From the NCBI GenBank assembly GCA_022453515.1, contig JAJNNY010000002.1, positions 1,178,001 through 1,242,000 of the forward strand: a stretch of DNA of 64,000 nt, written 5' to 3'. Below the pieces are notes generated by a model, which made no database searches, had not been told where the DNA came from, and was given only the letters and a program-made list of their open reading frames with translations. Position 1 is the stretch's first letter. Every line of letters begins with the position of its first letter. Source of the DNA: Astrocystis sublimbata (Eukaryota; Ascomycota; Sordariomycetes; Xylariales; Xylariaceae). Below are positions 11,403 to 24,582 of this stretch, piece after piece. The position numbers were made by a program, and so were the translations under genes.

Positions 11403-12987
11403 CGAGCTGGTGGGGTAGCATCGAGTCTAGCTGCTGCATGCGAGTCCAGCGGGCTATCGTCGAAGCGGTTTGATAGAGGGTCCAAGAGCAAGAGGATAAT
11501 AGATAGAGGCCACTGCCTGACTGTGGCGAATCGGACGAGGGCTAGAGAAGCGCAACCATGCGGTGTCCTCATGGGTAATAGTCGACCAGGGTCGCATGTG
11601 AAGGACGCGAGCCGGCACACAATGGGCCATGGCTTGGTTTTGCTGGATATTAGTGTTGGTAGAGAAGATCTCCTCCTCGGCGCAGGGTTTGTAGACAGCG
11701 AGTTCGGTATGTGTCATCTGATTGCCAGGAGGCGCAGATGAGACACAGTCATAATAGAAATGGTTCAAAATCCGGAAGCTCTTGTTCCCTCTACCCAATG
11801 CAGCGTGATCACCCCGGCACGCCCGGCTCGCCCGGTACGCCCAGTACGCTGGGCCCGACCAGGCGGCCCAGCGCTGCGTTCCGGTGAGGGAGAGCGAGAG
11901 CGCGATGCTACTAAGTGCCGGGTCATAGCTGACGACGACGAAGACTGCGTATGGTACCAGGCAGAGCAGCCGGGCTCGCCTCCGACGAGGAGCAGGGCCA
12001 GTGTTAATGGTGCTTTGCGCGTTGCAGCGAGAGTCAATCAGGGCCCTGTGTTGGAGCCCGTGGCAGTCCTGGCAGCTCGACAGCCCCGGTCGTCGGCTGC
12101 GTGCGCCGTGAGGCCTCACGATGACGGCAGAGCAATATCTGGCTGAATTAGAAGAAAACAACGACGGCGGAGATCACATATAAAGAAGAGACGACGTCAA
12201 GATGAGGCTCTTTCAGTAAATTTCTATTAGTGGCCTAAATGACATGGAAGATGACAACACCCCGAGTTGGCGTGGGGGTTCAAGAGTGGGATCAATCCGC
12301 TTCGCTCTTTGGGATCCCAACATTTAGCATCGGGTTCAGGAAGAGACACAGCAGACGCCGCCATGCGCTCAGTCCGTTCGCTTGCTATGCGGATCGCGCA
12401 AGATCTCGGTGCGTGGGGGTTCCCGTCTGGACATGGACCTAGTGGAAGTGAGGCATCGCCTGTATCGTGCGCCTGTATTGGTGAAGCACTTACCTAACCA
12501 AATGGAAAAGGTGAGTCGAGTCCCTGGACAGTGGCAAGGTGAGGTGCCCACGGCGATGCCTTGGCTTAGGTAGGAGGTACCTACACCTGTGTAGGCATCT
12601 CGTGCCCGTCACAGCTGCTGCTGTTACTTGGAGAATCCGGTCACCCACCGATAGCACGATACATGTGCGATAAGATAAGGCCATTACGGATAGAGCAATA
12701 TATCCTCGCAGCCGGAGGTAGATGAGGTAATCGGGTACCTAGGTACTTCACATGAAACTTTCCAATTCCCAGGCTCGCCAGGTTCTGCCACACGCCCCCG
12801 CCCCTCCGCCGCCAACCGGTCCTCCCACACACACAATTTGGATCCCGCCCGAAACCACAAAATTTGAGGCTCCAGCGACCGCGTGCTTTGCGACCGATCG
12901 CCATCCATCCCGTCCACGCCACACCGAGGCTCGCGCCAGACAGAACGCGGTGCGACATTTGACGTATCAAGATACCTCGCTGAAATC
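11403..12987. other. intergenic, no gene called
   Basis: This 1.6-kb stretch lies between two plus-strand genes. It contains a G+C-rich CGCCCGG(T/C)-type short tandem at about 11815-11870 and a palindrome GTACCTAGGTAC at 12735-12746. A 235-codon minus-strand open frame (11454-12161) shows no recognisable domain and was not called. The last ~230 bp are C-rich and probably the eIF3h promoter and leader. Confidence 0.55.
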
Positions 12988-14203
12988 ATGGCCGACTCCC
13001 TCAAAGACGCGCCGCTGAAGGCGGTCCAGGTGGAAGCTCTGGTTGGTCAACCCCCCGCGGCACCCCTCCGCCAGCGATACATCGGCATGGTGATGATATC
13101 GCTAGCCATGGTCGTAACCATAGTCATGGCCATAGCAATAGCCATCGCTAACTGTTTCATTTCGTGTGCAGGTTGTCATGAAAATTGTCAAGCACTGCTC
13201 CGCCAGCTTCCCAACCACAGCCACCGGATCCATCGTCGGTATGGATAACGACGGAACTCTAGAGATCACGAACACCTTCCCCTTCCCCACCGCCGATGTT
13301 GCCAGCACAGAAGGGAGCCACGGTAACGACGCCTCCTCACTAGCTGCTGCTGCGCCCCGCGCCAAGGCCAATCTTGTCTACCAGAATGAGATGATCAGGC
13401 ATCTCAAGGAGGTGAACATCGATGCCAACAATGTCGGCTGGTACACGAGCGCCACCATGGGCAACTTCGTCAACCTCAGCTTCATCGAGAACCAGTACCA
13501 CTACCAGCGCGAAAACGAGAAGACAGTAGCCCTAGTTCACGATGTTAGCCGAAGCTCGCAGGGTGCTCTGAGCCTACGCGCCTTCAAGCTGACGGCTACC
13601 TTCATGACGGCCTATAAGGAGGGCAAGTTCACGACCGAGAGCCTGCAGAAATCCAAATTGTCCTTCAAGGACATCTTCGCCGAGCTACCCGTCACTCTAC
13701 ACAACTCTCACCTCCTCACTTCTTTCCTACACCAACTTCCGACAAAGCCGATAAGTGGTGACGTTACCCTTCCTACGTCGCTTGCCGATCTGCAGAACAA
13801 TGCTGTGCAGATGCCTCTTCACCCTTCGTCCGACACCCTCGACCTCTCGATAGACCCTTTCCTCGAGAAGACGTGTGATCTGCTGCTCGATAGCATAGAA
13901 TCCCACTACACCGAGCTCAACAACTACCAGTACTACCAGAGACAATTGGCGCGGGAGCAAACTAAGATCACGGCATGGCAAACGAAGCGCAAGGCCGAGA
14001 ACGCGGGACGTGTCGCCGCCAAGCAACAGCCCTTACCTGAGGATGAATGGCAACGCATCTTCAAGCTACCGCAAGAACCTAGCCGTCTCGAGGGCATGTT
14101 GAATGCCAAGCAGGTTGAGCAGTACAGCAAGCAGGTCGATGGTTTCACGGCGACCGTCAGCGCCAAGATGTTCGCTGTGAGGGGAAACTTGCTACCGGAA
14201 TAA
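12988..14203 (+). CDS. eIF3h: Eukaryotic translation initiation factor 3 subunit H
   Basis: This is the MPN-domain subunit H of the eIF3 complex, which acts on the 40S ribosome during translation initiation. Exon 1 (12988-13041) encodes 18 residues; the 130-bp intron (13042-13171) joins in phase 0 to exon 2 (13172-14203), giving 361 residues. The splice produces [14 protein letters not shown], the expected start of the MPN domain. Family signatures follow: [34 protein letters not shown] text (here [18 protein letters not shown]), and [10 protein letters not shown]. The C-terminal half has [19 protein letters not shown] and [16 protein letters not shown], ending [12 protein letters not shown]. 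As in other eIF3h proteins, the metal-binding JAMM residues of active MPN enzymes are absent. Assignment is secure. Confidence 0.96.
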
Positions 14204-16010
14204 GGGCGTGGATTGGGAAGGCGGGATGATGTTTCAATGAGATGCATCTGGCACGGCGTTCGGCGATTGGGCGCTTTGAATTGGGTTCTATAGAGCAACC
14301 GGCATCTACTTGGCACGACACCTTCATAATGAAATTGTCCCGCGGAGCCAGTGTATAACCGAGCAACCGCGTGTCTCATGCTAGCATGAGACGGGAAACA
14401 AAACAGCACGCCGAGATGCTGCTGGTATTATGATGGGGGGAAGAAAACGTGTAGTGACAGCTCAACGAGCGGAATAAGAGATAATATTCTCGCCAATCTA
14501 CACACCTTGATGCCTGAGGAGCTGATTGCCCGAACGGCTGGATATTCCGAATAGAAAGAAACATGATGATTACCTTTTTAGAATCCGGTTATAAATCGCA
14601 ACTTAAGCAGTGATTGCATACATAATAAGAATTGCCAGATTATGTGATCCAATCGAGAAATAGTCATTTCTCTTGCTCGTAATCATGTTAACGTTGCCAC
14701 ATCCATGACGGCCACCAACGAGAGATCATTTTTCAGTCTTTGTTTTTGCAAACTAGCTTGATATTTATAGCCTTTGGTTTTGGAAGATATGGATGGATTT
14801 CACGAGGACGATGCCAGCCCACCCGTCTGTTCCAGAAAAATTAACTCGGGACAGAATCGGGATTGACCCCGGTTAGCGGCGTGTAAGACAGGCCGGAGGA
14901 TCCCAGGCATCTGCCACCGCCGATTGGTTAGCGTTGGTTTTCTTACTCTGAGATACGATGCATGATAAGTAAGGTAAAGAGGTTACTTGTCATCTCAGCG
15001 GCTGAAATGAATTCAGCTACTATGCAACCAGCTATCTATTCCGGATCACTGTAGCTCGGAGAAGCTATCCATTGGTACTCTTCACACACTTGTAATCAGC
15101 GAGGTGATTCACTTGAGTGTCTACTAAGAAGTCTTAGCCCATGTACGAGTAGGTAGTGGTAGCATGACATTCTGTTTACAGGGCAACCGAGAAAACCTTC
15201 TGTCAGAGCATTTGCCGAAAGCTCCAGCTTGGTGAGCGAGGGGCCGCGAGGGGTCGAAACACTCAGCCGCTAGTACGTATCTAGATCTAGCGGGCACAGT
15301 CGCCCAATCAGCCGTGGCCGTTGGGCCATTCACCGCAGGATTCCGGCGGGCAATAGGCGGGTCTGCAGGGACTTCTCGCAGCACTAGCGGGCAGCAGCGG
15401 GCGGTTCTGGGTGGGATGCAGGGCCCAGCGAGGGGCTGGAGGGGTCGTTGGACCTGTCACGGCGAGGCATGGTGCTGTGCTGGTGCTTTGTTGGAGGGGC
15501 ACAGCCAGCCAGTCCAGGTCCATTCACTTCCTAAATTTTCCAGTGACTAGGAAGGTACATGTACCTGCCGAGCCTGCCAAAGGCACTCTCCGAGAGACGT
15601 GGGAAATCCTACAACGCCAACATTACCTTCCTGCTGTTCTGCCCCTCAATGCTTACTACTTGTGTATACCGCTTCTGGCTCTTCCTCTACTAAGCCATTT
15701 CTATTTCACCTCCCTCTCACCCCCGTTGTTTCCTCTCTGTCCCTTTCTCTCTCTTCCTTTCCCATTTCTTCCTTTGCGTGCCTATATCACCCTTGGGTAA
15801 GTGACCAACGCGAGCCTTCCCAAAGCTCAATTGTCCTCGTCAACTTCTCCCGTAACACCCGATTGCTGACTGAGTTGCTCCTCAGACCTTCAGAAGTTTG
15901 ATCACTACACCTGCAGTGTCTACTATACTACAACAGTGAGTTCAAAAAAACCACGAATGATATTCCTTCGCATGTTGTGACTTGACACTGACAACGCCCT
16001 TGCCACAGGA
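14204..16010. other. intergenic with SAH hydrolase promoter and leader
   Basis: No gene is seen. A pyrimidine-rich tract (about 15706-15775) lies upstream of the SAH hydrolase start, a common feature of strongly expressed fungal promoters. A likely 5'-untranslated intron spans 15936-16008 (GTGAGT donor, CTGAC branch site, CACAG acceptor), ending two bases before the ATG. Confidence 0.6.
15936..16008 (+). other. Probable 5'-UTR intron of SAH hydrolase gene
   Basis: A GTGAGT donor at 15936, a TGACACTGAC branch-like sequence and a CCACAG acceptor ending at 16008 define a 73-bp intron just before the start codon. It is inferred from consensus only. A leader intron would fit a highly expressed gene. 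Confidence 0.5.
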
Positions 16011-17471
16011 ATGTCTGCTCCCGCTTCCAAGTTCAAGGTCGCCGACCTGTCCCTTGCTGCCTTTGGCCGCAAGGAGATCGAGCTGGCCGAGAATGAGATG
16101 CCTGGTCTGATGTCCATCCGCAAGAAGTACGCTGATGACCAGCCTCTTGCTGGTGCCCGCGTCGCCGGTTGCCTGCACATGACCATCCAGACCGCTGTCC
16201 TGATCGAGACCCTGACCGCCCTCGGTGCTGAGGTCACCTGGACATCTTGCAACATCTTCTCCACACAAGACCACGCTGCCGCTGCCATTGCTGCCGCTGG
16301 TGTGCCCGTCTTTGCCTGGAAGGGCGAGACCGAGGAGGAGTACAACTGGTGCCTCGAGCAGCAGCTGCTTGCCTTCAACGACGGCAAGAAGCTGAACCTC
16401 ATCCTTGATGATGGTGGCGACTTGACCGCTCTCGTCCACAACAAGTACCCTGAGATGCTCAAGGACTGCTACGGTGTCTCCGAGGAGACCACTACTGGTG
16501 TCCACCACCTGTACCGCATGATGAAGGACAAGAAGCTGCTTGTCCCCGCCATCAACGTCAACGACAGTGTTACCAAGAGCAAGTTCGACAACCTCTACGG
16601 CTGCCGTGAGTCGCTGATCGACGGTATCAAGCGTGCTACCGATGTCATGATTGCTGGAAAGATCGCCGTCGTTGCTGGTTTCGGTGATGTCGGCAAGGGT
16701 TGCGCTCTGGCCCTGCAGGGCATGGGTGCCCGTGTCCTCATCACTGAGGTTGACCCCATCAACGCCCTCCAGGCTGCTATGGCTGGCTTCCAGGTCACCA
16801 CCATGGACAAGGCTGCTTCTCAGGCCCAGATCTTCGTTACCACCACTGGCTGCCGTGACATCCTTGTTGCTAAGCACTTCGAGGCCATGCCCAACGATGC
16901 CATCGTTTGCAGTACGTCTCACAAGCTTTCTCTATAGGTATCTTGGTTAGCTAACTACGTATAGACATTGGTCACTTCGACATCGAGATTGACGTTGCCT
17001 GGTTGAAGGCCAACGCCAAGAGCTGCCAGAACATCAAGCCCCAGGTTGACCGCTTCCTCATGCCCAGTGGCCGTCACATCATCCTGTTGGCCGAGGGTCG
17101 TCTCGTCAACCTTGGCTGTGCTACTGGCCACTCTTCCTTCGTCATGTCTTGCTCTTTCAGCAACCAGGTCCTTGCCCAGATCATGTTGTACAAGGCTGAG
17201 GACCAGGCTTTCGGCAAGAAATACGTCGCCTTCGCCAAGACCGAGAGACTCCCCATCGGTGTCTACGTTCTCCCCAAGATCCTTGACGAGGAGGTGGCTG
17301 CTCTTCACTTGGCTCACGTCAATGCCGAGCTCACCAAGCTCACCGACGTCCAGGCTGAGTACCTCAGCTTGCCCATCGAGGGTCCCTTCAAGGCCGACCA
17401 GTATGTCCCAATTCCCGCAATAAGTGCCTTTCCACGTCCATTGCTAACATTTCTCCAGCTACCGATACTAA
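16011..17471 (+). CDS. SAH1: Adenosylhomocysteinase (S-adenosyl-L-homocysteine hydrolase)
   Basis: This NAD-dependent cytosolic enzyme splits S-adenosylhomocysteine to homocysteine and adenosine, removing the product inhibitor of methyltransferases. Three exons (16011-16911, 16965-17400, 17459-17471) encode 449 residues, the standard eukaryotic length. Seen in order: the substrate domain with [16 protein letters not shown] and [23 protein letters not shown] with its active-site Lys and Asp (about 184-194), and the Rossmann NAD site [10 protein letters not shown] (about 221-230). After the first intron comes [10 protein letters not shown]. The last exon supplies only the end of the universal C-terminus, FKADHYRY, with its catalytic Lys and Tyr. 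Codon use is strongly C-ending, consistent with high expression. The window also has a mitochondrial SAM carrier and a SAM-dependent histone methyltransferase. Confidence 0.98.
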
Positions 17472-20400
17472 GTCAATTGTACATAATGTTTTGTGGCGCC
17501 CGGCTTTTCCCGGCTGGTGTGCAAAGGTGTTTTTGATTTCAACAAGCATGAAAGTGTGAGGCATCAACTGGCATGGGTTTCATACATCGGGAGCAAAGGG
17601 GAAATAAAAGGTCAATGGGGGGCCGGCCGGTCATACTTTTCAACAAAAGGCGTTGGCTATAGCACTGCATGATTCCCCTCAGCGTTTGATCTTTTCTGTA
17701 AGACACGATAAGCACAATGCGTGTCACCAGATACCGACAGCTACGAAGATAGCTGTTTAGAGCTCCGTCAACCGGATCTCAACAAATACAATATGAGGAG
17801 CCGTTCAGGCTTCAATTGAACATACACTTGATCGTTCCTAGTAAAGCATGTCATGTATGTGATTGATATATGCTTTTACTTGCTACTTGTAGCGTATTGC
17901 TCACCTCGTCGTCCTTCAAAGGCTGGGTGATGATCCTAGTTTTATGGTTGACCCGAGACACGTGTAACTTGTCAGCTTTATCATTAGAAGATGCATCACT
18001 GTGGCAAGCTTAGAAGCTCTCTGTCACCCTGGACGGCAACACGTATCAGTCGGCGGTCGTGTATGAGACGTGTATGAAAACCTTCTGCTATTCCCGTCTC
18101 TGACTTCACTACTGCACAATGTTGCGTCCTCAAGTCTTGGTATCTTTATGATTGCCAATTTTCGAGTGCGTTATTCTGAGTGAGATAGTCCCGGACGAAC
18201 CGCAGGACAGTGCTGATTATATATAAAAAGCATATATGCCCAGTGCCGTCCCGAATGCTCTCCTGGACTGGGTATTGTATGATGGGATTCAACACAGCAC
18301 ATTAATATTGGTAGAGGTAAAGAACCAAAAGGACGGGCATTATAAGGTTGTGTTAAGTTGTTCATTTTCTTATATTTTCATAGTATTGTTATTTTATATG
18401 TAGTATTATGTATCAATAATGATACAATGAGAATATCACTCGGCTCGTGTTATCAATAGTCTCCTATCTAAGTATTCTGCTCCATCATACAGGGATGAGA
18501 TGAAATGAGGTCTCTGATGTGCCGATTCCTGTACATGCTGATTATAGGTGACGCCCCTAAATCTAGCTGATCGGTGTTGGCCAGACTGTCAGAGTTGACT
18601 TGATGCATTTGGTTCTCAGTGTCCGAGTCCACGTGTCGAATCCTGCTGCGGTTTCCAAGTACATCAATTATCTCGGTGAGTGACGCGATTGTCAAGGTCG
18701 TTGTCGGACTGGCGGCTGCTAGTGACGAGCTATAAGAGACAATATGACAACTGTCCGTCCATATGCAGTGAACTTCTGATAGCTCTCAACCTCACCCTAC
18801 AGGATTTTTGCATCGACACACTTGTTACATATAGGAAGCAACATGTCTAGAAGGGGCAGATGCCTCCTCTTCTTGCATGATTTACCCCTTATTTACTCCG
18901 AATCTACACCACTCAACCCTATATACATCTAAGTCACTCTGTATTTTGTGAAGTACATCAGTAAGTTGGATCTTTGTACAAAGTGCCTCTTAGTTGGGGT
19001 TCAGTTGCAGTTAATAGTACCTATGGATCACTCAATGGCAACAGTATGTGGTTGGTGACCAAGTATAACTGAATCACAACTTTCTATCGCAGTCACGAAA
19101 AAACGGTGTCACAGATCCCACATGGTGTCGAGAAAATAACTGTAACCCATGCCATACTCAGTCCCAGTTCATTGGGAGTGATAATACTGCATGTACGGAT
19201 TATGTGGTCTATTCGCTTCGAGGTGATCTTGCAATGTGTTCCTTCACCCGCAATTACCTTTGGAACTTGTTTTTCGACCTTGGTAACTAATGTGGCCGCC
19301 ATCCTCCCTAGAAAGGACCTAAAATCGGGTCTGAACATCTATGGCTATGCGTCTATGAATACCGTCAAGCTAACCATACCAATTGAGGGCTAAGGTAAGG
19401 TTCTCATCATCGAACTCGCGATAACATGCCAACCTCCCAAGACAAGCTAGAGTAACGTCTCATACTAGTATTCCGTACAACTATGTAAATCTAGACATGC
19501 GCCATCGTCCATTTCAAAGAGGACGGCATGTCGGTGACGGTATTCAAAAGTGATGCTTGCTTGTTTGCTCTACATGGCTAACGAGTGAGATAAGGAGCGT
19601 AAATTCTCTCATCGTTCTGCCATGTTTGGATACTAGTCGCAACTGTCTTGGATGTGTAGGTCACTTTAATAGCTGTCTACACAGTAATTAATTATCATAC
19701 TAATATGAATACCGTGCTCGCAGCTTGTATGGCAGGTAGCTAATCATGGCCCTATGATCGGCCAAGCTGGCTATTTCAACCGATACGCAACTAAATTCGT
19801 GCCGCACGGCGTCTTGCGCTACACATCCGATTATCGACGACTCCATCACGTCTTAGATAAACAGCTATTGAGTCGCGTTTTCTTAGAATTATTCCTGCAT
19901 TGGTTTGAATGATATGGGGGAGATTACTTACTAATTCTGAACCTTCGGGCTTATTCAGGCGTCATATCAATTTGTCGCCGGGGACCGCATGACAGTTGCT
20001 AATGGTGTTGTTGTCAACTTTGCAAGTTCCCCTACCCTATATGTTCAGCGATGAGGCAGTGACCGATCCCGATGCCCAGGCCTTCTACAAAACGATGCGG
20101 AAGTTTGGCGGCCAAGTGATTAAGGGAGTGCCGAATCAGGGGAAAGGAGAGGCGGTATCTGTACCTTCTGCCATGCTGATTTAAATACTAATTAGAGCGT
20201 CTGAGTTTTCTTGTGAGAATTGTGTTGCTTCTAGATTGGGATCGATAAGTATAGTTGTTCGAGGAGGAGACGGTGGGCAACTTGTATATTGCTATTTGCC
20301 GACTTGTAACTGGGAAAATAATAAGCCATAGTGTCTAGCTGCAATTACATTTGTTCACGTTTACGTACTGCAAAACACATCGTAGAGTCATGAAGTGTTG

Positions 20401-23400
20401 ATATATATTAAAGTATCAACGGACTATAATTTAGAAGTCAAACACCGGATTTTAAAGCTGAACCAAAGCCATTTACACTCTTGATGGAAGTTTTCTCATC
20501 GCAGGAACATGGGATTCCAATGAATTGCATTGTCTTAATCCAATCTAATGCACTCTAGCTATAACAGTCTCGGTATTGATGAACAGGATCAGCATCCAAC
20601 AGCCATGGAAATTAGCAATTGCTTAGTATGTATTGCCGGTTATGTTGAAATATAATGGTGCTAAATGCAATAATGTTGGTCGGACAAAAACAGACACCGC
20701 TGTAAATACAGCATTCAAAAGCACGAGTAATCCAAAAAGTGATGTGTTGCCCTTGTTACTCAACCTCACATGATGCTAATGCCGTTCAGCCACGGGGTGG
20801 CAATCCGCAGAAAGCGTTGCAGGTCAACGGCGCTTTCCATGAAGGAGACACAAAATATGATTAACTTGCGCTACCCGTTCGTTGTTGTCTCGGATATCGA
20901 AAGGCGCCAGAAAAGCCTCAATTCCTTCTGCTGTACTCATCTCACCCAGTGAAATGGAAGAGGGGCTGGCTGACTGGCTGGCTGATGACATTTACAACAT
21001 GTCGTGCTACATGCCACGAACCTGCCGAGGACAAAATCCTTCATTGCCGCCGTCTTCATCCTCTGTCTCACATAGGTACTTATTTCCCCGGCCCGCAGCC
21101 CCAGCAACAGGCGTGACGAACATGCATGCAGCAAACCTTCAGCACAGCAGATAGACGAGCACACTAAAGGATGAAGTCAAAAAGAAAAGAGAGAAGGAAA
21201 GAAAGAAAGATCTTCGCGGAAGAGGGACGATGGAACGATGGCGTTTCCCAATTCTCGGCCAAGAAGATTTGTTTGGATCTGATTCGAGCAGTCTATGTGA
21301 TCGTCACGCCCATACGTTATGTAAGGTTTTGCATATAATGTAGGTTAATGGCACAGCCGGAAAGAATCCCGTCAGATCAGCTCATGCCAATGAGTCACCT
21401 CACAGGGGAATCCGCATAGAACAGGATGACAAGACTAGAAGACGAAGGAAGAAAAAGAACCTCTTTCCTTAGCGACCTATTCGTCAAGCTTGCCGCCGCC
21501 GCAAGTTGTGTTGTACAGTAAGTGGTGTAATATGCGTATGTAAGCCTGCATTTCTAGCGTAGGCATCTCTCACGTTCTCGACTTTTTTCCTTTTTTCAGC
21601 TCGCCCGCCCCTTTCCCGGCACGGGGCAGGCAGGCAACATTGCCGCGCGAACTACTCGTTGAGCTGTGTTTCGCTAGCGGAGGAAGTGCGGACGAATGAT
21701 TGATTACTTGATACATACATATGTACATGTACGCGTAGCTGAGAGGACCTCGGGACTGACCGACCTGCAACTCTAAGTGCAGGCGAAAACGCCTACAGTA
21801 GAAAGCCATCCCATGTTTTGTTTCCGGACGCGTATGTAAGCGATCGCATATTTTGGGTGGTTTTCTTTTTCCCTCCCCGTATGCTAGTGAACAGGTAGGT
21901 AATTCGTCAAGAAACTCGGTGGAAATGTCGCCCGCCTTACTTTTTGCTGCCTACTCACTCTCTTAGCTACCTTGGTCTGGTTCCCCCTTGATGCTTTCTT
22001 CAGCCGTGACCCGTAACCGATGGTCTCTCTCCCAACTATTGATTTGTAGCCAGGTAACATGCAACGCTATGATGGAGCTTACTGAAACTTACATAGTCAT
22101 AAATAAACGACATATACGTATGCTTAAACGAGACCGCTTTAGATGGAAAAGATTACGTATACCTAACACGGGTAAGTAAGTACATCCAGCGGCGGCCCAC
22201 CCTATATGTCAATAGCTCCTGTCAATAGCTATAGATAGATAGACATCGTTGAAAGAGCCGCAGCCGCACTTGTTATGTAGGTAAATTGGGAGGTAATTCG
22301 AAGTAATTAACTCGATAACGCGACTTCTATATACAGTGACCGAACCCATGATACGCGCACTGATGCACTATGTTTGCGTTTGTGCACCTTCCGAGCTAAG
22401 GGGTAAATATGGGGAGGGGGCAGGGCAGGCAAGGTTGTCGAGGGTGTTCTTTGACACCCTTCGGGAACTTAAAAGAAACCAGCCTAAGCCTAAGTGGAGA
22501 GAAGTGGCATAAGTACTTGTTAGGGATGTACCTCCTGTACCGTGGCATGGGCGCTGGCTCGGTGGGCCATTTCGATAGCTCTACTTGACCTAGTGCCGGA
22601 AGCCGGAAAGTCCAGAATGTTCAAAGGTCTGTCTCTCGCTGTCTGTCGGCCTACATTCCGGTGCATATGCGCCAAGGACCAGTCGCTAGCTAATGTTAGG
22701 CTGCTTGCAGTAGAAGGTTGGTTGGTTGGTTGGTTGGTTACTTGACTGTTCAAGGTCGAGTTGCGTTCCGGAAGTGAGGTTGCAGGAAATTTGAGAAAGG
22801 AAAAAAAAAGATTAAAAAGATCAATTTTTAACGGCGATCGTTCCAAGAGCTGAGTAGATAGCCAGATAGTTTCCGGCAGAACATTGGACGGAAAGTGTGT
22901 GGATTGGACATTGGAGATACATCCATGCAATAATGTCACCGTCAATGCCACTGTCACTGTCAATGTCAATGTCACCGTGGTCAAAAGCGGACTCACTCCC
23001 CTGTCATCCCACTTCGTTTCCCGTTTGGGTTTTTTTCTTCTCTCTTTCACCCACTCTCTCCTCGCGTACCACCACAGGAGGTGTTCAGGTAAAACGGAGA
23101 AACTAAGGCAGGCAAGTCGTCGATAAGCAGAGCATGGATGATGGATGGATGGGAAGGGAAGGGAAGGGGAGGGAAGGACAGCCGCTGCTTGCTTCTATCC
23201 AGGCCAGGATGAACCCAGGCTCGCCAGGTTCCGTGAATAAGTATACTCCGTGCAAGGGTCACCCACGTAAGCCAGGCACCACTGTTGTGGTATACTCCGT
23301 ACGCATAAACTTACAAAAGTCACAGCGCAATGTTTGCCTAGGATGTTCTTAATCATGTCACGAGAAAATGTCATGAGGATAGAGAGAGAAATCATACATT

Positions 23401-24582
23401 CGTAAGGATAAGCTTCGCCTTGGCTGATTGCCCATTGTACGTTGCCCAGCCCTTGGCGGAAGCAAAACATGAGCTATGTCCAGCTGTCAATGGCAGATTC
23501 GGTAAACCGATCGGTAAGCCGAAAAGTCAGATCGTTTGGGCATGGTCAAGGTATATGAACGCGGAAAAATAAGTATTACCAATCTCAGTCACAGCTGTTA
23601 GGATCGTGCCAAACTGTTGGTTAGTAGGGTACACCAATCACCAGTGTCCATCCATGATCGCATACTCTTTCTGGATGCTACTTGCCTACCTTAGGTAGCG
23701 CTTCGAACGAGGAAACGACACCTTGTGCTGCTGTTAATTTGCTCACATGATGGTTTTGGTGCCCATGAGGATAGAGACTGCTGGTTTTGAATAATCAAGA
23801 ACGATGCATCTTGCGACACCTGTGTATTTTGTCTGTTAAGGGCTAACTAACCTCATCACGGTTTAGCAGACACAGACTTCCGTGTCCAGTGTTGGTTGGG
23901 GTTGTTCCGATAGTATCATACATGTTGAAAAGAATAAGCACTTCCAGGTTAATGATCATCGTGCAGCGATCGTACAAAATCCGATTCATCAAGTGAATAT
24001 TGTTGCAAAGATGATTTGACATTATTTTGATATTGTGAAAGACATCAGGTTTATAGACCATGACGCTGTCCAGACTCAGACTGCCTACCATCATTGCAAG
24101 CCGACCGGCCGCGCAGTAAATATCAATGCCAACACCCCTGCGCCGTACTGCTCCCCAAACAAGTTGTGGCAAAGCCACCACTATAAGCAATCATGCCACT
24201 TCACTTTTATCGCCTCCGACACATGAGGCCAAGGCCGTGACAATCTCCACCGCTAATCGTACATCGTGCCAGAAAATGGCTTCTTTTTTATGACCCGCCG
24301 TAACGCCATCGCATAAACCCAGAACAATTGGCCACCTCATCGTAACACTCTCGGGTTCGATGTCTCCCAAGTCCTTTTTGCCAGTCTCTATGATGCCCAG
24401 TCTAGGCGAGCTAAAGACAGCCGCCACCCTCAAAGGTAACTTCGTGAGAGAAGTGAACCGAAACATAGCAGAAAATAGACCAACCAGAAGTATAGTATAG
24501 CTGGAGGACAGACGATAATGAACAATTAACAGAAATATTGTTATTACATTTGCTGAGATCAGCTGTAAACATTAGAGTACTC
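17472..24582. other. 7.1-kb gene-poor stretch
   Basis: No gene could be assembled on either strand. Simple repeats are present: a GGTT run (about 22717-22739), a TGTCAA/C hexamer array (about 22933-22979) and a GATG/GGAAG run (about 23130-23175). The 176-codon minus-strand frame at 22520-23050 spans these repeats and is judged an artefact. One short frame with gene-like codon use (19996-20184, +) is listed separately. The stretch lies 3' of the Zn2Cys6 regulator and of SAH hydrolase; part must be their 3' UTRs. Decayed transposons are possible but no ends were found. Confidence 0.5.
20034..20184 (+). other. Short coding-like fragment, unidentified
   Basis: This open segment has codon use more like the genes than its surroundings. 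It reads YMFSDEAVTDPDAQAFYKTM, then a Gly/Lys-rich tail, and stops at 20184. There is no convincing upstream exon. It could be a remnant of a degraded gene or a chance frame; I do not recognise the family. Confidence 0.2.

Noticed and set aside
11454..12161. 235-codon minus-strand open frame
   Set aside because: Its length comes from G+C-rich repeated CGCCCGG sequence; the translation has no domain, no codon bias and no splice partners.
15942..16922. 326-codon frame antisense to SAH hydrolase
   Set aside because: A mirror of the strongly codon-biased sense gene; C-ending sense codons suppress antisense stops.
22520..23050. 176-codon minus-strand open frame with Thr/Val/Leu repeats
   Set aside because: The frame runs through GGTT and TGTCAA simple repeats, which produce the repetitive peptide; no recognisable protein sequence lies outside them.
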